Shown here one piece after another: positions 5,952-11,628 of a stretch of DNA of 11,628 nt. The notes under the pieces were generated by a model, which saw only the letters and a list, made by a program, of their open reading frames with translations, did no database searches and was not told the DNA's origin. A program made the translations under genes and the position numbers. The DNA comes from Gammaproteobacteria bacterium (GTDB taxonomy: Bacteria > Pseudomonadota > Gammaproteobacteria > Steroidobacterales > Steroidobacteraceae), in assembly GCA_003162555.1 (NCBI GenBank), contig PMNQ01000061.1, positions 1,177 through 12,804 on the forward strand, read 5' to 3'. How positions within the stretch are numbered: the stretch's first letter is position 1; each line of letters begins with the position of its first letter.

Positions 5952-7141
5952 GCCAGTTTTCCAAAGGCCAGGCTGCAGTTGGTGCCGCCGAAGCCGAAGG
6001 AATTGCTCACGGCGTTGGTGATTGATCCTGGCTGGCTCTGCGTGAGGTAGTTCAATTGCAGTGCTGGATCTACCAGGCTCGTATTGGCTCCACCAGGCAG
6101 CAACTGATCCTGCAAGGCCAGCGCGCAGATCACCGCTTCAAGCGCGACAGCCGCACCCAGTGTATGGCCCGTGGCGCCCTTGGTGGAACTGCAGGGCAAG
6201 TCCATTCCAAACACGCGCGTGACTGCGGCGCACTCTGCGCTATCGTTGCTGGTGGTGCCGGTGCCGTGCAGATTGACGTAACCAACGTCTGCAGCATCGA
6301 GGCCCGCGGCGCTGAGCGCGGATTCCATCGCGAGGCGTGCGCCGAGGCCCTCTGGGTGTGGAGCCGACAAGTGGTAGCCATCGTTGGATTCGCCCACGCC
6401 AAGCAGGGCAATGGCGCTCGTGGCCGCGCGCGGCGCAGATTTCTCGAGCAACACAAAGGCCGCGGCCTCCCCGATCGAGATTCCAGCGCGGTCGGCCGCG
6501 AATGGCCGGCAGGGTCGGGGTGCCGTCAGCTGCAGGGAATGAAAGCCATAGAGTGTCGTGAGACACAGCGAATCCACGCCGCCCACCACGGCGGCATCGA
6601 TGATGCCGAGTTCGATCATGCGCTGTGCCGCTCCAAACGCCTTGGCGCTGGACGAGCAGGCCGTCGACACTACCGCCGCAGGCCCCTGAATTCCGAGCAG
6701 CTGGCGGATGAAATTCGCCGAGGAGAATGTGTTGTGCGTGCCGGCGTAATTGAAATCAGCGGGCAGTGCGCCGCTGCCGGGATCGCGGCGGCGGTATGCC
6801 AACTCCGTTTGCAGAACGCCCGAAGTGCTGGTGCCCATGAACAGTCCGACGCGGTGCGCGCCCAAGCGACTGAGGCAGGAGGCAACCCCCGCCCTGAAAT
6901 CGTCCTGGCCCAGCCCCAGAAACGCCAGCCGGTTGTTGCGGCATTCGAACGGGCTCCAGATCTGCGGCAATGGCTGCTCGTCGATGTCGGCAACTGCACC
7001 AATCCAGGTATCGAGTTCCACATCCTCGAACCGGCATGGCGCAAGACCGCTGCGCGCGCTGCTCAGCGCCGCGCGCAGCGGCTGCAGGCCGGTACCCAGG
7101 CAACTCGTGGCCGTAAATTGCGTAAGAAAAAGCGGAGTCAT
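5948..7141 (-). CDS. Beta-ketoacyl-ACP synthase, condensing KS of the aryl polyene cluster (ApeO-like)
   Basis: From the ATG at 7141 the product is 397 aa, a full-length FabF-type KS that should perform decarboxylative Claisen condensation with malonyl-ACP. The catalytic triad is complete: Cys162 in VVSTACSSSAKAF, His292 in LHGTGTTSND and His326 in KGATGHTLGAA, with Lys321 conserved. The C-terminal SNSFGFGGTN loop (379-388) is also present. The open frame extends upstream to 7258, but that part lies in the methyltransferase gene, and the MTPLFLTQFTATSCLG start is typical of APE KS proteins. The gene starts in an ATGA overlap with the methyltransferase and ends in a GTGA overlap with the CLF. 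KS and CLF being neighbours fits obligate heterodimer formation. Confidence 0.93.
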   Translation of the reverse strand: MTPLFLTQFTATSCLGTGLQPLRAALSSARSGLAPCRFEDVELDTWIGAVADIDEQPLPQIWSPFECRNNRLAFLGLGQDDFRAGVASCLSRLGAHRVGLFMGTSTSGVLQTELAYRRRDPGSGALPADFNYAGTHNTFSSANFIRQLLGIQGPAAVVSTACSSSAKAFGAAQRMIELGIIDAAVVGGVDSLCLTTLYGFHSLQLTAPRPCRPFAADRAGISIGEAAAFVLLEKSAPRAATSAIALLGVGESNDGYHLSAPHPEGLGARLAMESALSAAGLDAADVGYVNLHGTGTTSNDSAECAAVTRVFGMDLPCSSTKGATGHTLGAAVALEAVICALALQDQLLPGGANTSLVDPALQLNYLTQSQPGSITNAVSNSFGFGGTNCSLAFGKLA

Positions 7142-7851
7142 TGGGGTGTCGCGACCAGCAGAACATTGGCAAAGGGCGTGCCCGCACTCATCGGTATCGC
7201 CCGCGCGGTGAACCCGCTGCTCTCCAGTATGGCCGACCAGGCCGGCAGTGTGCGGCAATACAATCGCCGGTGTCGATTTCCGCGCAGGTACAACACGGCA
7301 GCGTCTACCCAGCGACTCAAACTGAATCGCCAGCCACCGGCCGCATTGCCGACGCGCAACAGCAGCGTGCCTGCGGATCCGATCGATGCGCGCACACGTT
7401 GCAGCACCTGCGCTTGCGCGGACGGGTCCAGGTAGTGGAGCACATCCAGGACGACGACGACATCAGCCGCACCGTAGGCGGCACTGCGTATATCGGCGCA
7501 TTCGATCTGTGCCAGCGCGCCCAGCGCGCGCCGGGCCCGCTCGACATAGCGGGGCATCAGCTCGATTCCCCGGAAGGCACTGAGCCGCGGCGGTGGGGGC
7601 CACGACTCAGGCCACTGCCCTCCCCGATGCATGGCACTGGCAGCGTCTAGCCACGCGGCCAGCAAGCCCTGGCCGCAGCCCAGATCAAGCAGGCGGGCGC
7701 CTTCTGGAATCAGCCCGCGCGCAAGCAGTGCGGCGAATACCGGATCGCGGCGCAGTTTGCCACGCGCGAAATAACAGGCAGTGCGGCCGGCCGGGCGGTA
7801 ACGCTCCGCGGCGACTCGCGCGAGCCGCTTCAACAGCTGCTCCGCGGTCAT
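7138..7851 (-). CDS. Class I SAM-dependent methyltransferase
   Basis: The product is 237 aa with a Rossmann-type SAM fold. Motif I is LLDLGCGQG (54-62). The acidic end of beta-2 is Glu97 in FRGIELMP, motif II is CADI (118-121) and motif IV is VVVVLDVLHYL (131-141). The N-terminal stretch RPAGRTACYFARGKLRRDPVF (19-39) is a conserved-looking, family-specific lid. The substrate cannot be read from the sequence. In this operon a methyl transfer to the aryl head group or to the product's polar anchor is the simplest idea; the E. coli-type APE head group is 4-hydroxy-3-methylphenyl. ATGA overlaps on both sides (deacetylase stop, KS start) place it firmly in the operon. It is soluble, with no membrane segment. 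Confidence 0.85.
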   Translation of the reverse strand: MTAEQLLKRLARVAAERYRPAGRTACYFARGKLRRDPVFAALLARGLIPEGARLLDLGCGQGLLAAWLDAASAMHRGGQWPESWPPPPRLSAFRGIELMPRYVERARRALGALAQIECADIRSAAYGAADVVVVLDVLHYLDPSAQAQVLQRVRASIGSAGTLLLRVGNAAGGWRFSLSRWVDAAVLYLRGNRHRRLYCRTLPAWSAILESSGFTARAIPMSAGTPFANVLLVATPQ

Positions 7852-8675
7852 GGCAAGGCTGCCGCCAACGTCACCGTCCGCAGCCCTGCACCGGCAATGG
7901 TATCGAGCAGGCGCGGCAGCACCTCCAGAATTATTGGCGCTCCGGCGCGGGTGCGGGCGCTATTGCCATCATGCAGCAACAGGATATCCCCGGCGGTGAG
8001 CCGCCCGGCCAGGCGCACATGCACGGCATTGGCATCGTGCGTGACGGTGTCGAAGCCGCGACGCGTCCAGCTCACCAACTGCATGTTGAGTTCGGTGAGC
8101 ACCGGCTGCAGGAACGGATTGCGCAATCCCGCGGGCGCGCGAAAGAATCGTGGGCGCTCACCGGTTACCGCACTGATAGTGTCCTGCGCACGCTCAATCT
8201 CCAGTTTCATGCGGCGCGGCCCCAGCAGCGAGAAGTTGTGGCGGTGATGTTGGCTGTGATTTTCCATGCGGTGACCGCGCGCCACGATCTCGCGACTCAG
8301 GGCGGGATTCGCCCGCACCCGCTCGCCAATGCAAAAAAATGTCGCCTGCGCTGCGGACGCCTGCAGGATATCGAGCACGCGTGGCGTGACTTGCGGGTCC
8401 GGACCATCGTCGATCGTAATGCCCACCTGCCCGGCTGCTGCGCCTGGCGGCAGGCGCGTCCAGTTGGGGCCGAGGCCGGTGCTCCGTGGCCAGAGGCCCG
8501 TTGCGGTGAGTACGGCATGATTCGCGGCCAGCAGTCCGATCGTCCAGGGCCAGATAGCAGGATGCCAGGCCGTCACACCGGCTGCCGTGGCGTGCAGTAC
8601 GACCGAGGCCGGGACCAGCGGTCGGGTGCGCCACGCATCGCGGGAAAGTGCCGAAAGCGAAGTTCGCATTGGCAT
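7848..8675 (-). CDS. Membrane-anchored polysaccharide deacetylase (NodB homology domain)
   Basis: From the ATG at 8675 the product is 275 aa. It is a metal-dependent carbohydrate esterase 4 type deacetylase that removes N- or O-acetyl groups from sugars. Residues about 18-63 are hydrophobic (PLVPASVVLHATAAGV and PWTIGLLAANHAVL), suggesting two membrane helices ahead of the catalytic domain. The NodB motifs are complete: TIDDGPDP (Asp89, Asp90), the metal-binding NHSQHH (His140, His144), FFRAPAG (Arg179) and LLLHDGN (His235, Asp236). The gene ends in an ATGA overlap with the methyltransferase. The frame continues to a TTG at 8732, which would overlap the exporter stop by 14 bases. That start fits the coupling pattern of the operon, but no Shine-Dalgarno supports it, so the N-terminus is uncertain by about 20 residues. 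Confidence 0.85.
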   Translation of the reverse strand: MPMRTSLSALSRDAWRTRPLVPASVVLHATAAGVTAWHPAIWPWTIGLLAANHAVLTATGLWPRSTGLGPNWTRLPPGAAAGQVGITIDDGPDPQVTPRVLDILQASAAQATFFCIGERVRANPALSREIVARGHRMENHSQHHRHNFSLLGPRRMKLEIERAQDTISAVTGERPRFFRAPAGLRNPFLQPVLTELNMQLVSWTRRGFDTVTHDANAVHVRLAGRLTAGDILLLHDGNSARTRAGAPIILEVLPRLLDTIAGAGLRTVTLAAALP

Positions 8676-8718
8676 CACGCAGGGCAGCTCAGCGTCGCCA
8701 GGTGTGAACAGGCCCTGG

Positions 8719-11097
8719 TCAAGACGGCGCAACCGGTCTGGCCATCAGTGCGGAGAAGATCAGCGCGGCGAAGGCGCCCGGCGCGACCGTCATGCCCAGT
8801 GCGGAAAGCACCGGCACGGTCGAGAACGCCAACACGCCGAAGCCCAACACAGTGGCGAGATTCGCAATGAACAGCGATGCCAACGTGGTGCTGCGTTCGT
8901 CAGCATCCGCTGCCGGATGACGACGGTCAAAAAACAGCGCGTAGTTCGAGCCGACGGCCACGATCAGCAGCAGGCCAATCAGGTGCAGTATGGTCAACTG
9001 CTGCCGGCTCAGGATCAATGCGGCACTGACGACGAGAACGGCGAGTATCAGCGGCGCGATCACCCGCACGACGCGCGTTGCTGACCGCAGCGCCACCAGC
9101 AATAGCAACACAATGACGCCCAGCCCAAGCAGCGACAGGCGGATCGCCTCTTTTTGATAGTCGGCGTAGAGAGCGTCCGATTCGTGTTTCAGGTCGAGCA
9201 CCGCGATCGAAACTCCGGGCGGAGCCTCACCCAACGCGGCAGTTACGCGCGCCGCATCAATCGCGAAAGGATGCGCGCCAACGGCCGGCGCGTGCAGCGG
9301 CAGCAGTGCCACGACGCGATCGCCGCGCTGTGCGAGCAAGGCATCCACACCGCTGGCGAGCGAGGTGCCGGCAAGCGCGGAAGGATCGACCAGTGCATCT
9401 GTGCGGGCCTGCTCGACCGCCGCAACGAAGGGCTCGAGGCGCGTCGCCTGCAGGGGGAGACCTTCGAGCGCTGCGCGCAACCGGTCCCGCAGCACAGCTT
9501 CAGTTGGCAGCGCTTCGCGCCGTTGGCGCTGCAACGCGAGACTGGGCAGATAGCGCGTCGGAGTGTCGAAGCCAGCGAGCTCGCCAGACTGCACGAGGCC
9601 ATTGAGGCGTGCGCCTGCTGCTTCGGCCGCGCCAAGCGCCCGCTCGGTATCGGCAGCAGAAATGACGATCAGGTCACTGACGTCAGGTGCACCGAGGTTG
9701 CTGCGCAGCCGCGCATCGAACTGCTGATCAGCCGCCGACACCGGACTCAGCGCAGCCAGATCATGGCTCCAGAGTCGATCGCGATGCGCGTACACCACGC
9801 CCGTGGCCAACAGTGGCAGCAACCAGAGCAGTTGGCGGTAGCGCTGCAATCGATCGATGCCACGCGCCAGCCACAAGCCAAGGCCGCTCAGTGGCCGCGC
9901 AGCCCACTGCGCCGGAAGCAGCGCCGGTAGCACGAAACGAGTGACCGCCGCTGCGGCGAGCAGGCCAGCCATCGAGTAGAGGCCAAGCTGAGCCAGTCCG
10001 GGAAAAGCCGATGGCAGGAGTGAGGCAAAGCCGCACAGCGAAGTGAGCAGGCCCAGCCTGACCGTTGGCCAGTAGCTGGCTATCCACGTTGCCGCCGCGC
10101 TCCCCGCCGGGCCGCGGCGTGCCTGGATCAGCAGATAGATGGAGTAATCGACGGACTCACCTATCAGCGTCACGCCAAATCCCAGCGTGACACCATGAAT
10201 GACTCCAAACCCCATGGCCACGGCAGCGGCGCCCACCAGGGCCCCGGAAAAAACTGGCAGCAGTCCGAGCGCCAGGGTGCGCACAGACCGATAGGTCATC
10301 AACAACAGAGTGGCGATCAGGAGCGAACTGAGCATGGACAGGCGAATCGCTTCGTGAACAATGGTGCCGCGCGCACGTACTGCAAATACGCCGGGACCCG
10401 TCATTCTGAGGCGGATTGTTGAGGCCGCCGGCATGGTGGAAGCACGCAGTCGCCCGAACTCATCCGCAATGATGCCGACTGCATGCTCCTGCCCGTTGGT
10501 GTCGCCGCCCGCGGCGCGCGTTTGCGCGACCAGCAGCGCTTCGCTGCCATCGGCGGACACCCACACACCGCCTTCAGAGCGCGGCCCCGAGTCCGGGCTG
10601 AGCTGCGCGAGCACCTGCAGCGTCTCGCCGGTTGGATCCGCGCGCAACAGATCTCTTGCCATGAATCCAGCCGGAGATGCCATCGAGTCGATGCTTTCCG
10701 AAATGGCCGCGCGCAGGCCCGCGCTGGTAAAGTGTTCCGCAGTGACCTGCTCACTGAGCAGGTAGCGGTGAGAGAAAATAAATCGCTGGTCGGATTCCGA
10801 CGAAGCGGCGCGACCATTGTTGACCGACGTGAAAGCGGGGTTGGCACGCAGCCGCGTTGCCAGCCCCTGCGACAATAGCGCGAGCTGCGCACGGTCACCG
10901 CCATCGATGTCGATGAGTATCAGTCGCGAGGCCACACCCTCGCGCAACTCATCGACCAGGGCCCGCTGTGCGGGCGACGGCAGCGCGGGCAGGAATGCCG
11001 ACAGATCCGCCGTGAAGCGGGCATGCGCGACGATCCAGCCGGCCGCGACCAGCAGCGCCATCCAGATGAAAATACTGGTAGCACGCCGACGCATCAC
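8719..11097 (-). CDS. MMPL/RND-family exporter of the aryl polyene cluster (ApeM-like)
   Basis: The product is 792 aa, a typical two-lobed MMPL transporter. TM1 is at about 9-26, a large periplasmic loop at 27-245, and TM2-6 at about 250-395. TM7 lies at about 420-437, a second periplasmic loop at 438-650, and TM8-12 at about 653-787. It should use the proton gradient to move the polyene lipid across or out of the inner membrane. The conserved TM4 motif is GESVDYSIY (313-321) with Asp317 as the likely proton carrier. The matching second-lobe motif is VGSNYALFF (715-723), with Asn where many relatives have Asp. The start is GTG in a GTGA overlap with the LolA-like gene; ATG at 11094 is an equally close alternative. 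Confidence 0.92.
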   Translation of the reverse strand: MMRRRATSIFIWMALLVAAGWIVAHARFTADLSAFLPALPSPAQRALVDELREGVASRLILIDIDGGDRAQLALLSQGLATRLRANPAFTSVNNGRAASSESDQRFIFSHRYLLSEQVTAEHFTSAGLRAAISESIDSMASPAGFMARDLLRADPTGETLQVLAQLSPDSGPRSEGGVWVSADGSEALLVAQTRAAGGDTNGQEHAVGIIADEFGRLRASTMPAASTIRLRMTGPGVFAVRARGTIVHEAIRLSMLSSLLIATLLLMTYRSVRTLALGLLPVFSGALVGAAAVAMGFGVIHGVTLGFGVTLIGESVDYSIYLLIQARRGPAGSAAATWIASYWPTVRLGLLTSLCGFASLLPSAFPGLAQLGLYSMAGLLAAAAVTRFVLPALLPAQWAARPLSGLGLWLARGIDRLQRYRQLLWLLPLLATGVVYAHRDRLWSHDLAALSPVSAADQQFDARLRSNLGAPDVSDLIVISAADTERALGAAEAAGARLNGLVQSGELAGFDTPTRYLPSLALQRQRREALPTEAVLRDRLRAALEGLPLQATRLEPFVAAVEQARTDALVDPSALAGTSLASGVDALLAQRGDRVVALLPLHAPAVGAHPFAIDAARVTAALGEAPPGVSIAVLDLKHESDALYADYQKEAIRLSLLGLGVIVLLLLVALRSATRVVRVIAPLILAVLVVSAALILSRQQLTILHLIGLLLIVAVGSNYALFFDRRHPAADADERSTTLASLFIANLATVLGFGVLAFSTVPVLSALGMTVAPGAFAALIFSALMARPVAPS

Positions 11098-11628
11098 GGA
11101 TCCAGCACGGCGCCCAGCGTCGTGACCGATCGGTCACCGTTCACCATCTGCACGGTTACGGTCTTGATGACATCGGACGAGCCGTCAATTTTGACGACCG
11201 CCACCTCTGCGGCGACATGCGAATCCAGCGGCGTGAGCCGCAGGGTCCACTGATCGGGCGAATTGTCAAACGAGATGCGAAACACCCGCTCAAGTGCGGG
11301 CCGGTCACCGGCCAGCGTGGCGCGAATGCCCTCGATGAATGGAGCCGCCTGTGGGACATCAGCGAGCGCCATGTGGTATTGCTTGTGACGGCGTTCGAAA
11401 GTGAGCTGCCCTTTCTCGAGCACCATGCGTTCCGGCCTGGGCAAGGTGGTGCGCTTTTCCAGTCGATCAGGCGCGTCGTAGAACAATTCTCCGGAGGACG
11501 CGAGCGGGCGGTCGAGGACGCTGGAGATGTAAAGCTCGGTAAATGCAACGTGGCCATGCTGGCGCTGCCGCAGCTGCGCCATCAGTTGATCGAGAGCGTC
11601 CGTCGCAGAGGCTGCGGCGGCGGCGGCG
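11094..11628 (-). CDS. LolA-like outer-membrane lipoprotein carrier of the aryl polyene cluster (ApeL-like), 5' end cut
   Basis: About 177 codons are visible and the frame stays open to the window edge. The outermost codons give an Ala-rich run (AAAAAASA), which looks like the end of a signal peptide, so the true start should lie only some tens of bases beyond 11628. The mature part fits LolA-like proteins: DALDQLMAQLRQRQHGHVAF, then SSVLDRPLASSGELFY, then APDRLEKRTTLPRPERMVLE, followed by beta-strand-rich sequence (WTLRLTPLDS). Such proteins carry lipidated cargo through the periplasm. In APE clusters a dedicated LolA paralogue sits beside the MMPL exporter, as here, and is thought to serve pigment delivery to the outer membrane. 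The internal ATG at 11582 would remove the first conserved helix and is not the start. The gene overlaps the exporter GTG by four bases. Confidence 0.88.
   Translation of the reverse strand, partial: AAAAAASATDALDQLMAQLRQRQHGHVAFTELYISSVLDRPLASSGELFYDAPDRLEKRTTLPRPERMVLEKGQLTFERRHKQYHMALADVPQAAPFIEGIRATLAGDRPALERVFRISFDNSPDQWTLRLTPLDSHVAAEVAVVKIDGSSDVIKTVTVQMVNGDRSVTTLGAVLDP

Noticed and set aside
6056..7435. Plus-strand open frame of 459 codons opposite the KS gene
   Set aside because: It is antisense to a KS with intact catalytic motifs. The translation is Arg/Ala/Gln-rich without recognisable motifs, and it runs across the KS-methyltransferase junction.
7593..8870. Plus-strand open frame of 425 codons opposite the deacetylase and methyltransferase
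   Set aside because: It runs across two confidently called genes and an exporter end, has no domain, and has Arg-rich shadow composition.

Overview
The window comes from a high-GC Proteobacterium, most likely a gammaproteobacterium (or a betaproteobacterium). The base composition, the type of aryl polyene (APE) genes, the Flp pilin/TadD pair and a perfect FNR/Anr-type box all fit this. No rRNA or other strict taxonomic marker is present, so the assignment is an inference.

Layout. (1) 1-187, minus: the 5' part of a Flp/Tad prepilin gene, cut by the window edge. (2) 188-344: a divergent intergenic region holding the palindrome TTGATCTGGATCAA. (3) 345-1178, plus: a TadD-like TPR protein. (4) 1223-3022, minus: a predicted lipoprotein with four tandem Ig-like repeats, a cadherin-like Ig domain and a fibronectin type III-like domain. 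(5) About 3074-3371: a gene-free and partly AT-richer stretch. (6) 3372-11628, minus: a long unidirectional gene block. In transcription order it encodes a LolA-like carrier (partial, entering from the right edge), an MMPL/RND exporter, a NodB-type polysaccharide deacetylase, a SAM methyltransferase, a beta-ketoacyl synthase (KS), a KS-like chain length factor (CLF), a hotdog 3-hydroxyacyl-ACP dehydratase, a FabG-type ketoreductase, a small secreted Ala/Lys-rich protein and a SemiSWEET-type transporter.

How the genes work together. KS, CLF, dehydratase and reductase form the chain-building core of a type II polyketide/fatty-acid-like system of the APE (xanthomonadin/flexirubin-like) kind. The LolA-like protein and the MMPL exporter are its usual partners for moving the pigment lipid to the outer membrane. 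All cistrons from the LolA-like gene to FabG are coupled by 4-10 base stop/start overlaps (ATGA or GTGA), except the exporter-deacetylase junction, where the start is uncertain. The acyl carrier proteins, aryl-activating ligase, second dehydratase, thioesterase, acyl/glycosyltransferases and any second KS are not in the window. They presumably lie upstream, beyond 11628.

The main accessory features are the deacetylase-methyltransferase pair between exporter and KS, and the tail of the operon. The tail consists of a secreted protein built from 11-residue amphipathic-helix repeats and a SemiSWEET transporter. Nothing here is clearly a wholly new system. The 11-mer repeat protein, the tailoring pair and the FNR-type box beside the Flp/TadD genes are the parts I would look at first.
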